DNA of 62,178 nt from Actinomycetes bacterium (GCA_021810205.1 JAJZJC010000003.1:1-62178); one strand, 5' to 3'; counted from the first letter of the stretch, positions 1 through 8,995 are shown. Notes: generated by a model not told the origin, from the letters alone. Translations and numbers: made by a program.

Positions 1-154
1 TCAGATGCCAGACGAGCCAGCCGATGGGGTTGGCCTCCTCGTCGATGCGGTAGCGGAGCTGCTCACGGGAAAGGCCCTCGAGCACTGCGAGCACCTCCTG
101 GCGCACGCGCCCGAAGCCGTCGGCAAGTAGCTCAGATGGAGACGCCATGGTCAT
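1..154 (-). CDS. DinB/DUF664-like protein, partial (runs off left edge)
   Basis: Reverse strand reads MTMASPSELLADGFGRVRQEVLAVLEGLSREQLRYRIDEEANPIGWLVWHL..., open to the window edge; GGAGGG upstream of ATG. Confidence 0.6.
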   Translation of the reverse strand, partial: MTMASPSELLADGFGRVRQEVLAVLEGLSREQLRYRIDEEANPIGWLVWHL

Positions 155-367
155 CCCTCCTCGTCATCGCATGACGGGTGCGAACCGGTGACACCTGTCA
201 GGCAGTTCGCCACGTCGATCGATCGGCCGGTGGTGGGGTTCGGTACCCCGCGGCGCTCTTCTTGCAACGATCGACGCTACTGGACGTGGCTCGACGTGGC
301 GTCTCGTACCCGCTCTGGGAGATCAGGAGGCGGGGCGGACCGTCATCTGAGGCGCGATCCTTGTGGG

Positions 368-1057
368 GTGACGGTGGCGGGTGCAGGGACAGCGGCACAG
401 GAGGTCACCGCCGGGCGCTACCCGGTGGAGCTCGAGCGCGATGTCCGGATCCCGAACGGCGCGGAGATCCACCTTCGCCCGATCCGACCCGACGATGCGC
501 CCAAGCTCGTCGCGTTCCACTCGTCGCTTTCCGCGCAGTCGGTGTACCTGCGGTTCTTCACCTTCCATCCCGTTCTCACGGCGCGCGAAGTGGAGCGTTT
601 CACCCAAGTCGACTACGCCGACCGCCTGGCGTTCGTCGTCATGGACGGCGCTCGGATGGTCGCCGTGGGCCGCTTCGATCGGGTCGCGCGGTCCCGACGG
701 GCCGAGGTGGCGTTCGTCGTCGACGACGACTACCAGCACCAGGGGATCGGGACGTTGCTGGCCGACGAGCTTGCCTCCGCGGCGCGCGCACGTGGTATCG
801 ATGAGTTCGTGGCCGACACGCTGCCGGAGAACACGTCGATGCTCGAGATGTTCCGGCGCACGGGCTTTCCCGTGCGCAGCTCCTACGAAGACGGGCTCGT
901 ACGGGTCCGGTTCGCCATCGAGCCGGTGCCGGCGTACGTCGAGGCCCTCGAGCGGCGCGAGGCGCGACGGCGGCCACCGAGGCGCGCGTCTGGGTCTGCG
1001 TCACCACCTTCCGCCGGCTCGAACGCGCGAGACGGCCGCGGGGGAGCGGGTCGATGA
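368..1057 (+). CDS. GNAT family N-acetyltransferase (Pat-like GNAT domain)
   Basis: ORF 188..1057; likely GTG start near 368. VYLRFFTFHP...VDYADRLAFVV...DDDYQHQGIGTLLADELASAARARGI acetyl-CoA binding region. Confidence 0.8.
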   Translation: MTVAGAGTAAQEVTAGRYPVELERDVRIPNGAEIHLRPIRPDDAPKLVAFHSSLSAQSVYLRFFTFHPVLTAREVERFTQVDYADRLAFVVMDGARMVAVGRFDRVARSRRAEVAFVVDDDYQHQGIGTLLADELASAARARGIDEFVADTLPENTSMLEMFRRTGFPVRSSYEDGLVRVRFAIEPVPAYVEALERREARRRPPRRASGSASPPSAGSNARDGRGGAGR

Positions 1058-2160
1058 CGACCGTGGTCCTCGCCGGTCCCGCAGGGGAGTCGGCGCACGA
1101 CGGCGGCCCGCATCCCGAATCGCCGGCGCGGGTGGTTGCCGCCATGAAGGGCGTCCACGATCTCCATCTCGGCTCCGACCTCGTGACTGTCGACGTCGGA
1201 CCCGCCTCGAGAGAGGACCTCGCGCGCGTTCACTCCCTCCGGTACCTCGACGAGCTCGAAGCATTCTCGGGGCGGGGCGGGGGCGCCTTGGACCCCGACA
1301 CCTTCGTCACCTCCGACTCCTGGGACGCCGCGTGCCGTGCGGCGGGCGCGGGACTTGCGGCCGTCGCCGAGCTCGAGCGGCGACGCGACGGCGTCGGCTT
1401 CGTCGCGGCCCGTCCACCCGGGCACCATGCCGTGCGGTCGCGCGGCATGGGATTCTGCCTCTTGAACAACGTCGCAGTGACCGCCGCGTCACTCGTAGCC
1501 GGCGGCGCACGTGTGGCCATCGTGGACTGGGACGTCCACCACGGCAACGGGACCCAGGAGATCTTCTGGGATGAGCCGGCCGTCCTCTACATCTCGACCC
1601 ACCAGTCACCTCTCTACCCCGGGACCGGTCGCCCTGATGAGATCGGGGGCGCCAGGGCGCGCGGCAAGACGGTGAACATCCCCCTGCCCCCCGGCGCCAC
1701 CGGCGACGTGGTGTCGCTCGCGTTCAGCGAGGTGGTTGCTCCGGCGGTCGATTCCTTCGTCCCGGACTGGATCCTCGTCTCGTGCGGCTTCGACGCTCAT
1801 CGCGCCGACCCGCTCGCCGAGCTCGCGCTCTCGAGCGCGGACTTCGCGGCGCTCGCTGCGACCGTCCAGCAGCTCGCGCCCTGCGGGGGTCGCACCGTGC
1901 TCTTCCTCGAGGGAGGCTACGACTTGCAGGCGGTGCGGCGCTCCACGGCGTCCACGATCGGTGCGCTCGTGGGGGACCGGACGTTTCCCGAGGACCCGAC
2001 GTTCGGGGGACCGGGGGCCGACGCGGTGCGCGCGGCGACGATGCTGCGCGAGCGGGCCCTGTCGGAGGTGGACAAGGAGTGCAGCGGGGGCGGGAGCCTC
2101 GACGCACCGCACACAGGAAGCCGCGGGGCCCCGACGACAAGGCTGAGGAGCGACTGGTGA
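1054..2160 (+). CDS. Histone deacetylase family protein (AcuC-like)
   Basis: RPPGHHAVRSRGMGFCLLNNVAVTA...IVDWDVHHGNGTQEIF...YPGTG motifs; ATGA overlap with upstream GNAT gene. Confidence 0.92.
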   Translation: MTTVVLAGPAGESAHDGGPHPESPARVVAAMKGVHDLHLGSDLVTVDVGPASREDLARVHSLRYLDELEAFSGRGGGALDPDTFVTSDSWDAACRAAGAGLAAVAELERRRDGVGFVAARPPGHHAVRSRGMGFCLLNNVAVTAASLVAGGARVAIVDWDVHHGNGTQEIFWDEPAVLYISTHQSPLYPGTGRPDEIGGARARGKTVNIPLPPGATGDVVSLAFSEVVAPAVDSFVPDWILVSCGFDAHRADPLAELALSSADFAALAATVQQLAPCGGRTVLFLEGGYDLQAVRRSTASTIGALVGDRTFPEDPTFGGPGADAVRAATMLRERALSEVDKECSGGGSLDAPHTGSRGAPTTRLRSDW

Positions 2161-2564
2161 GTGTGCCACGACTGATCGCTGTCGGCTATGACGGCTCTGC
2201 GGACTCCGTTGCTGCGCTGCGCTGGGGTGCGGAGATCGCATCCACCATCGGGGCAAGGCTCCGGATCGTCCACGCCGTGGGGCTCCTCGAGCACGCTGGC
2301 CTGAGCGGTCGGTGCAGCCCGCACGAGCAGGCCGCGACCGACGTCGCGTGCCGGGTGGGGCTCGACATCGCCCAGGTGGAGTGGCGCGTCCGTGACGGAG
2401 AGCCTGCTGCGGTCCTCCGGCGAGAGACGCTGGGTGACGACGCTGCGGACCTCTTGGTAGTGGGAACGCGTGGCGCCGGGGCGCACGGTGGCGGCACGCT
2501 CGGGAGTACCTCGCTCGACCTCGCCCAGACCGCCACTGTCCCGGTCGTCGTGGTGGCAGGCTGA
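2157..2564 (+). CDS. Universal stress protein (UspA family)
   Basis: GTG start overlapping upstream stop (GTGA); VPRLIAVGYDGSADSVAALRWGAEIA...DLLVVGTRGAGAHGGGTLGSTSLDLAQTATVPVVVV. Confidence 0.85.
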   Translation: MSVPRLIAVGYDGSADSVAALRWGAEIASTIGARLRIVHAVGLLEHAGLSGRCSPHEQAATDVACRVGLDIAQVEWRVRDGEPAAVLRRETLGDDAADLLVVGTRGAGAHGGGTLGSTSLDLAQTATVPVVVVAG

Positions 2565-2611
2565 ACCTGCCGGCGGTTCGGCGAACGCGGCGGGGAGCCC
2601 CGGATCAACGA

Positions 2612-3070
2612 TCAAGCGGAACGATCGTGCTGGCCTGTGCGGTCGTGGTAGACGACGACGGGGCAGTGCGCGTGGCCAACGCAGTGTTTGCTGACCGAGC
2701 CGAGCAGCATGCCTGCCAGCTGGCGGTGGCCGCGCGAGCCGATCACGAGTAGGGCGGCGCCGCGTGACACGTCGACGAGCCGGGCGGCCGCGCTCCCTTC
2801 CAAAGCGGTGCCTTCGACGTCGATCGAGGGATTGAGCGCCCGCGCCCGGGCTACCCCCTCGTCGACGAGGCGCTGTGCGTCGTCCTGTGGCTGGTAACCC
2901 TCGGGTAACGGCATCGCCCAGCCGTAGCTGGTCGGCCATTCCCAGGCGACGACGACGCGGAGCTTTGCGTCGCTGCGGACGCACTCCGCCACCGCCCAGG
3001 CCAGGGCCCCGAACGAGGACGTCGAGCCATCCACCCCGACGACCACGACATCGTGCTCGTGCTCGCTCAT
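2612..3070 (-). CDS. Universal stress protein (UspA family)
   Basis: MSEHEHDVVVVGVDGSTSSFGALAWAVAEC...ALLVIGSRGHRQLAGMLLGSVSKHCVGHAHCPVVVY; ATG at 3070 inside ORF 2612..3211. Confidence 0.92.
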   Translation of the reverse strand: MSEHEHDVVVVGVDGSTSSFGALAWAVAECVRSDAKLRVVVAWEWPTSYGWAMPLPEGYQPQDDAQRLVDEGVARARALNPSIDVEGTALEGSAAARLVDVSRGAALLVIGSRGHRQLAGMLLGSVSKHCVGHAHCPVVVYHDRTGQHDRSA

Positions 3071-3132
3071 GTCGGACCTCCTGCACCGTGCGCCCTGGCA
3101 CTCGGTGCGGGCTGACCGTACGAGGTCGCTGG

Positions 3133-3163
3133 GGCAAGGAGTAGGGACCTTCGGCTCCTTGCC
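3133..3163. promoter_or_regulatory. Perfect 9-bp inverted repeat flanking a DosR-box-like sequence, upstream of USP
   Basis: GGCAAGGAG (3133-3141) / CTCCTTGCC (3155-3163); internal GGGACCTTCGGCTCC from 3144; about 75 bp upstream of the USP start at 3070. Confidence 0.45.
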
Positions 3164-3191
3164 ACCGACGGCTGGCCCCCCGGCACACGGG

Positions 3192-4334
3192 TCAGGGGGG
3201 GAGCGGGACACGCCAGGTCAACGTGGTTCCCTTCCCGCCGGGAGACGAGACGACGAGGTCGCCCCCGAGCCTCTCCGCTCGACGCCGGATGTTCTGCATC
3301 CCGAGCCCGCCGCCGCTCGTGCGGCGGCTCGAACCAGTGATGCCTCGGCCGTCGTCGGTCACCACGAGCGTGCAGGTGTCCTCGGCCACCGACAGCTTCA
3401 CCGACGCACGGGTGGCCCGCGCATGCCGACCGATGTTCGTGAGGGACTCACGGACGGTGAAGAGGACATGGGCTGCCATGTCGCTCGGGATCTCGGTGTC
3501 CACGGGGCCCTCGAAAGTGACCGACGGGTCGAATCCGACGACGGCTCGGAGCTCTCGCACGAGCGCGAGGACGCTCGCCCGGAGGCTGCGGCGCCCCGAC
3601 TCCGCCGCCAGCTCGAAGATCGAGGACCGGATCTGGCGGATGGTCTCGTCGATGTCGGCGATGGCCTGTCCGAGCCGCTCCACCGTCTCGGAGGCCAAGG
3701 GCGGGCGCGCGAGGCTCTGCAGCGAGAGGCCGACCGCGAAGAGCCGTTGGATCACTGCATCGTGCAGGTCCCTGGCGATGCGGTCTCGGTCCTCGAGCAG
3801 CGCCACCTCTTGAACCCGCAGGTGGAGGCGCGCGCTGGCGATCACCACGCCGGCGGCATGGGCGAACGCCAGGACGAGGTTCTCGTCGTCCTTCGTGAAC
3901 TCCGAGCACCCGACTTTCTCGGTGAGGTAGAGGTTGCCGTAGACCTCGTCACGCGCCACCACGGGTACTCCCAGGAACGAGGACATGTGCGGATGTCCTT
4001 CAGGGAATCCAGCGCTGTGTGGATGCGTGGAGATGTCCGCGATCCGCAGTGGTTTCGGGTCCGTGATGAGGAGCCCAAGGACGCCCAATCCGGTGGGCCG
4101 GTGCGCGATCGCCCGCTCTTGTTCTTCGGTGATCCCGACGGTGATGAATTCGGAGAGCGCCGTTCGGTTGTCGTTCAGCACCCCGAGTGCGCCGTAGCGG
4201 GCGTTCGTCATCGAGCACGCCTCCTCGACGAAGTGACGTAGGAGCACTGGGAGACTGAGGTCGGCTTCGAGCAGGAGGACCGCATCGAGCAGGCGTCGCA
4301 GCGTCGCGGGATCGTCGATGTGCCGATACGGCAT
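3192..4334 (-). CDS. GAF-domain sensor histidine kinase (DevS/DosS-like, HisKA_3)
   Basis: MPYRHIDDPATLRRLLDAVLLLEADLSLPVLLRHFVEEACSMTNARYGALGVL...DRIARDLHDAVIQRLFAVGLSLQ...ESLTNIGRHA...DDGRGI...GGGLGMQNIRRRAERLGG. Confidence 0.92.
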   Translation of the reverse strand: MPYRHIDDPATLRRLLDAVLLLEADLSLPVLLRHFVEEACSMTNARYGALGVLNDNRTALSEFITVGITEEQERAIAHRPTGLGVLGLLITDPKPLRIADISTHPHSAGFPEGHPHMSSFLGVPVVARDEVYGNLYLTEKVGCSEFTKDDENLVLAFAHAAGVVIASARLHLRVQEVALLEDRDRIARDLHDAVIQRLFAVGLSLQSLARPPLASETVERLGQAIADIDETIRQIRSSIFELAAESGRRSLRASVLALVRELRAVVGFDPSVTFEGPVDTEIPSDMAAHVLFTVRESLTNIGRHARATRASVKLSVAEDTCTLVVTDDGRGITGSSRRTSGGGLGMQNIRRRAERLGGDLVVSSPGGKGTTLTWRVPLPP

Positions 4335-4653
4335 GCGGGAAAAGGTAGCGCCCTCGCTACGGGTGCTGCGCATGCACGGGTGGCAACCGAGACGCCGTCG
4401 AGCGCACCGAAGGGTCGCTAGCCGGTGCCGCAGATGACATCTGCGCGACCGCGCCATGTGACGGAGGACTCTGTTTCCCGGCTCTCGAAAGGACTGACAG
4501 TGGGCGCAGCGGACTCCTCGAGCACCGAGCTCGTCGAGCATGGCACGGGGCGATAGCGAGCGCGTCGAGCAGCCGGACCGTCGGAAGCCGGCGGTCGGCT
4601 CGGGGGAAAGTAGGCGCAGTGGCGGAATCCAGCTCCACGCGAGGCTGAAGACG

Positions 4654-5055
4654 GTGTCCATCTACAGCGATCTCCTCGAGGCTTCCTGGCGGACGCAGGA
4701 GGGCGCCGACGATGGGGGAGCGAGGCGGCGCGCCGACGCGCACGAGCTGCATCGCCTCCTCGACGAGGCGATCGAGCGGCGGCGAGACTGCGAAGGGCAC
4801 ACTCGCGCCTTCGACGGACGGTTCGGCGTCACGGTGGACGCGCCGTCAGACCTCGCCAGGCAGCTCGCCTACGACCTCGCGTTGATGCGGCTGTGCGCGG
4901 CGCACGGGATCGTCTGCGACGTCCGCCGCTTCACACGGCCGATTCCCGAGCGCACGCGTCTGGAAGAAGCGCTCGAGCGCAAGGGCGTCGTGCTGCGCGA
5001 CCGGCGACGCGAGCGCTCGGGATCGACTGACTACGCGCTCCCTGAAGGGTCGTAG
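4654..5055 (+). CDS. Hypothetical protein
   Basis: ORF 4540..5055 with likely GTG start at 4654 (VSIYSDLLEASWRTQEG...); 3' end overlaps the convergent response regulator by 25 nt. Confidence 0.45.
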   Translation: MSIYSDLLEASWRTQEGADDGGARRRADAHELHRLLDEAIERRRDCEGHTRAFDGRFGVTVDAPSDLARQLAYDLALMRLCAAHGIVCDVRRFTRPIPERTRLEEALERKGVVLRDRRRERSGSTDYALPEGS

Positions 5056-5705
5056 CGGCCCTCGACGGACTTGCGCTCCGCGAGCCTCGTGGCGAACACA
5101 GCGGCTTCGGTCCGGCGCTGCATCCCCAGCTTCGCCAGGAGATTGGAGACGTAGTTCTTCACCGTCTTCTCGGCCAAGTAGAGCTCCTCGCCGATCTGGC
5201 GATTGGTCTTCCCCTCTGCAATACCGTCGAGGATCTTTCGCTCTTGCGCGGTGAGGGCCGCGAGACGCTCGTCTTCGTGTGGTCCGCGCCGAAGGCGTTC
5301 CAGCACTCGCTCGGTAAGCCTGTGGTCCAAGAGCGATCCGCCGCTCCCGACCTTCTTGACGTCGGCAACGAGGTCGCTGCCGCTCACCTGCTTGAGGACA
5401 TAGCCGGCGGCACCGGCCATCACTGCGGCGAGCAGCGCCTCGTCGTCCGCGTACGACGTCAACATGAGGCATGCGATGTCGGGGTGCTCGGACCGGATGT
5501 CCCGGCACACCTCGATACCGGTGCCGTCCGGCAGCCGCACGTCGAGGATCGCCACGTCGGGCTTGGCGAGCGGGATGCGGACGAGGGCATCGTGGACGGT
5601 ACCGGCCTCGCCGACGACTTCGAGGTCTTCATCGGTCTCGAGGAGGGACCGCAGGCCCGTGCGAACGACTTCGTGGTCGTCGAGCAGGAAGACCCTGAGC
5701 GTCAT
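5031..5705 (-). CDS. LuxR/NarL-family response regulator (DevR/DosR-like)
   Basis: MTLRVFLLDDHEVVRTGLRSLLE...PDVAILDVRLPDGTGIEVCRDIRSEHP...LTAQERKILDGIAEGKTNRQIGEELYLAEKTVKNYVSNLLAKLGMQRRTEAAVFA. Confidence 0.93.
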   Translation of the reverse strand: MTLRVFLLDDHEVVRTGLRSLLETDEDLEVVGEAGTVHDALVRIPLAKPDVAILDVRLPDGTGIEVCRDIRSEHPDIACLMLTSYADDEALLAAVMAGAAGYVLKQVSGSDLVADVKKVGSGGSLLDHRLTERVLERLRRGPHEDERLAALTAQERKILDGIAEGKTNRQIGEELYLAEKTVKNYVSNLLAKLGMQRRTEAAVFATRLAERKSVEGRYDPSGSA

Positions 5706-5854
5706 GGTGCAAGTCTGCCACGGTGCCACCCGCGATGAGCGCGTCTTGTGTGGGCGCCGTCGATACCCTCGCGGCCGCGCTCCCGGTCGGGGTCGCCAGC
5801 CGTGCTCGCAGGGCTCGCGTCGGTGCATCGTGGGGTCACAGCAGTCGCAGGCGG

Positions 5855-5868
5855 GGGACCTTTGCCCC
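5855..5868. promoter_or_regulatory. DosR/DevR-box-like site upstream of sigma factor
   Basis: GGGACCTTTGCCCC compared with the DosR core GGGACTWWAGTCCC; about 90 bp upstream of ATG 5960. Confidence 0.4.
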
Positions 5869-5959
5869 TATCGATCGCAGGGGTCGTGCGCTGTACTTGC
5901 TCTGGGGCGGCCGACGCGGGTGCCGCCTATGCGGTGGAGGGGGGCCCTGGAGGTAGGAC

Positions 5960-6916
5960 ATGGCGCGGCCCATGGGTATGGCGGAAGACGAGGAAGCCGG
6001 CAAGGCGCATGGGGAGGCAGTCCCCGAGCTCGATCTCGTCCGTCTCTACCTCGACGAATTGGGCTCGCACGCGCTGCTCGATCGAGACGATGAGGTGCGA
6101 CTCGCACAGCTGATCGACGCGGGCCACGTGGCCGAGCGGGCGCTGTCGGCGGGGACCGGCCTCACGCGCGCCGAGCGCCGAGCCCTTGAAGCGGCGGTCC
6201 ATGCGGGCCGGGCGGCGCGCGCGGAGTTCATCCGGGCGAACCTCCGTCTCGTCGTCTCGATCGCCAAGCACTACCAGTTCCACGGTGTCGAGCTCGCCGA
6301 CCTCCTCCAAGAGGGAAACCTTGGCCTCATGCGCGCGATCGAACGGTTCGACTGGCGCCGAGGCTTCAAGTTCTCGACCTACGCGACCTGGTGGATACGA
6401 AAGGCAGTGGTGCAGGCGATCAGCGACATGTCGTCGACGGTGCGCATGCCGCGGAACCGGCGTGACCAGGCTCGCCAGATCACCGAGGCGACCGAGCGGC
6501 TGGAGCGGAGCACCGGCCACCTTCCAGGAACAGGTGAGATCGCCAGGGAGACGGGCATGCATCCTTCGGAGGTCGCGTCCATCCGTCGAGCGTCGGCACG
6601 GGTGGTCTCCCTCTCGGCGCCGGTCGACGAAGACGGCAACGAGCTGGTCGACCTCGTGGCGGATCCCCATGGTGACGTCGCTGAAGTGGCTGAGCGCTCG
6701 GTCGTCGCGACGGAGGTCGAACGGCTCTTGGGGCACCTCTCCCCATCGTCAGCGAACGTCCTTCGTCTTCGCTACGGCCTGGATCCGGGTGGCCGACAGC
6801 GGACCGCGGCGGAGGTCGGTGCGATGCTTTCGATCTCTGCCGAGCGGGTACGCCAGATCGAGGGCAGGGCGCTCACGCGCCTGCGTCAGCGGCTCCCGCG
6901 CGATCTGGCATCCTGA
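5960..6916 (+). CDS. RNA polymerase sigma-70 factor, group 2-like
   Basis: [65 protein letters not shown]...LSISAERVRQIEGRALTRLRQ. Confidence 0.93.
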   Translation: MARPMGMAEDEEAGKAHGEAVPELDLVRLYLDELGSHALLDRDDEVRLAQLIDAGHVAERALSAGTGLTRAERRALEAAVHAGRAARAEFIRANLRLVVSIAKHYQFHGVELADLLQEGNLGLMRAIERFDWRRGFKFSTYATWWIRKAVVQAISDMSSTVRMPRNRRDQARQITEATERLERSTGHLPGTGEIARETGMHPSEVASIRRASARVVSLSAPVDEDGNELVDLVADPHGDVAEVAERSVVATEVERLLGHLSPSSANVLRLRYGLDPGGRQRTAAEVGAMLSISAERVRQIEGRALTRLRQRLPRDLAS

Positions 6917-7047
6917 GCGCGCCGTCGTCGCGTCGAGCGGTCTCGTCGTTTCGGGTTCCCTCACGCACGCGCTCGAAGCGCGCGCACACCACATGCGCGG
7001 AGGCGCCGTGCGCTCGCGCTCATCGACACTGGTAGCGACGTCAGATC

Positions 7048-7061
7048 GGGACCTTCGGTCC
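7048..7061. promoter_or_regulatory. DosR/DevR-box-like site upstream of small membrane protein
   Basis: GGGACCTTCGGTCC, about 107 bp upstream of ATG 7168. Confidence 0.4.
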
Positions 7062-7167
7062 AGCCTGGGGTGACCTCCGGCCCTGCGCTCGTGCTCGTGA
7101 AGGTGCGCACCCTATAGAAGGAAAGTCCCACGCGGCGGCGTAGGAACGATTGACAAGGGAGCACATC

Positions 7168-7758
7168 ATGAAGCGCAAGACGTTCGACCTGATCTTCACG
7201 GTAGGCGGTGCCGCATTGGTGGTGATACTCGTCGTCGCGGGCGCGCTGTTGTTGGTGGGGGCGAACTACACCAACACCAACGTTCACGACCAGCTCGCCC
7301 GTCAAGAGATCTTCTTCCCGACGACCAAGCAGATCAACACACCGAAGGGCGAGGACTACATCTCGAGGAACGTCCAGCTTCCCTATGCCGGTCAGCAGGT
7401 GCTCACCGGTACACAGGCCAAGGCGTATGCCTACAAGGTGCAGATGGACATGTACCCGATGCCCTTCCACGGCGTCTACTCGAAGGTCTCCGCCTTCTCG
7501 AGGGCGCACCCGACAACAAAGAAGATGGCGGCTCTCGTGACAGTGTCCTTCCGAGGGACGACCCTCCAGGGGCTCCTGCTCGAGGCGTACGCCTTCTCGC
7601 AGTTCGGCACGATCGCTACTGACGGCGCAATCGCCGCCTTCTCTTTGGCGTTCCTCATGCTGGTGCTGACCGGGCTCGGTCTGTGGCACACCCGCCGGGT
7701 CGACGTGTCCGAGGAGTTCCCGAAGTCGCTCGTCGAGGTCACGTCGAAGGCCGCCTGA
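7168..7758 (+). CDS. Predicted membrane protein with N- and C-terminal TM helices
   Basis: MKRKTFDLIFTVGGAALVVILVVAGALLLVGANYT...AIAAFSLAFLMLVLTGLGLWHTRR; clear TM segments, soluble middle. Confidence 0.75.
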   Translation: MKRKTFDLIFTVGGAALVVILVVAGALLLVGANYTNTNVHDQLARQEIFFPTTKQINTPKGEDYISRNVQLPYAGQQVLTGTQAKAYAYKVQMDMYPMPFHGVYSKVSAFSRAHPTTKKMAALVTVSFRGTTLQGLLLEAYAFSQFGTIATDGAIAAFSLAFLMLVLTGLGLWHTRRVDVSEEFPKSLVEVTSKAA

Positions 7759-7780
7759 GCGCGACCGCTGTAGTCGCAGG

Positions 7781-7820
7781 CAACGCCCTCCCGTCCGGGT
7801 TGCCCGGCGGGAGGGCGTTG
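7781..7820. terminator. Strong hairpin terminator
   Basis: CAACGCCCTCCCG (7781-7793) and CGGGAGGGCGTTG (7808-7820): perfect 13-bp stem right after the stop of 7168..7758. Confidence 0.75.
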
Positions 7821-7873
7821 GCGCGTCCGGAGCAGCGCCAATCGGCAGCCGTTCACCGAAGCGGGGTGAGGAG

Positions 7874-8363
7874 TCAACGCATCCGCTCCTCGTAGTCGAC
7901 CCCGCGCTGGAGGTGACGGAGGTCCCTGTCGGGGAGCCGGCCCGCGCCTTGCCATCGAAGGAGCTCTTCGCGCTCGGCGTCGATCATCGCCGCACGCAGC
8001 CGTCGGCGCACGTGGCTGCGCGTCTCGGCAGGCTCCGCTTGCTCGGTTCGCTCGAGGGTGGCGAGACGGTCTTCGCTGTGCTGACGACGGAGCGATGCCA
8101 CGGCCTCTGAGGGGATCGACGACGTCCGGCGAGGACGAACGTCGTCGCGAGGACGAGGAGCACCGTCAGCGAGAGCACTGCGCCGCGGTTGCGCAAGAGG
8201 CCGTGGAGGAGAGGATCGTCGGGTCGATGCGCAACGACGGCAGCGGCTGTGCCGTGGACGCGGAGCCGGCCATGACGAGCACTACCGGCGCCTTGGTGGC
8301 GACGCGCTGGGCGACGATGATGACCACCCCCGCGGAGAAGGCGAACCCGATGTCCGCCAGCAC
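7874..8363 (-). pseudogene. Remnant of CPA1-type Na+/H+ antiporter (large internal deletion, frameshifts)
   Basis: Frame ending 8166: VLADIGFAFSAGVVIIVAQRVATKAPVVLVMAGSASTAQPLPSLRIDPTILSS (CPA1 N-terminus-like). Second frame: VLSLTVLLVLATTFVLAG (last-TM-like). Third frame to 7874: AMIDAEREELLRWQGAGRLPDRDLRHLQRGVDYEERMR (CPA1 C-terminal tail-like). Confidence 0.55.
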
Positions 8364-8473
8364 GCCTCGTCCGTTCCTGGAGACTCGGATCTTCTCTACC
8401 CGGGTTCTCGGGACGCGCTCCGGGCGCCGGCATGGATGGCGCGCGATGCGCCGACACCGGTAGACAGGGGCGG

Positions 8474-8995
8474 ATGCCGCGGAGACGAACCGTCGAGCAA
8501 CTGGTGTTCCGTCCTGATGCCTCGGAGCCGGTCCTCGAGTGGATGGACTGCCTGACCCGGGCGCGCGACGGCTGGATCAACCTCCTGCCGGGCGTGCCTG
8601 AAACGGAGGTCGAGGAGACGGGCGGCGGAGTCTTCTCGGCGCTCTTCGGCACTGCGCAGCCGCCGGTCAGCATGTGCACCTGGATGCCGGCACGCACCCA
8701 GGAGTCGGGCACCGGCGAGGAGACGGTGGGGATCATGCACCCAAAGAGCGGTCGGGCCGCGCCCCAGCTGGCCGCCGCTGGCGTGGCTGTGCCGTCGTCG
8801 TGGCGGGTGCGCCAGGACCACGTGCGACGTGGCCTGATCGCGCACCCGCTCCCCGGCGCACCGCACCGCGAGACCCTTTCGTGGATGCTGCGGGCGGGCG
8901 CGGCACTGGCGATGGTGCCGCTGACCGGCTCTTGGCAGGCGGCGATCTACATTCCACGGGCCATGGGCGCCAGTGACGCGGACGCCCGCAGCTAG
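8474..8995 (+). CDS. Hypothetical protein
   Basis: MPRRRTVEQLVFRPDASEPVLEWMDCLTRARDGWINLLPGVPETEV...; ATG 8474 inside ORF 8432..8995. Confidence 0.6.
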   Translation: MPRRRTVEQLVFRPDASEPVLEWMDCLTRARDGWINLLPGVPETEVEETGGGVFSALFGTAQPPVSMCTWMPARTQESGTGEETVGIMHPKSGRAAPQLAAAGVAVPSSWRVRQDHVRRGLIAHPLPGAPHRETLSWMLRAGAALAMVPLTGSWQAAIYIPRAMGASDADARS

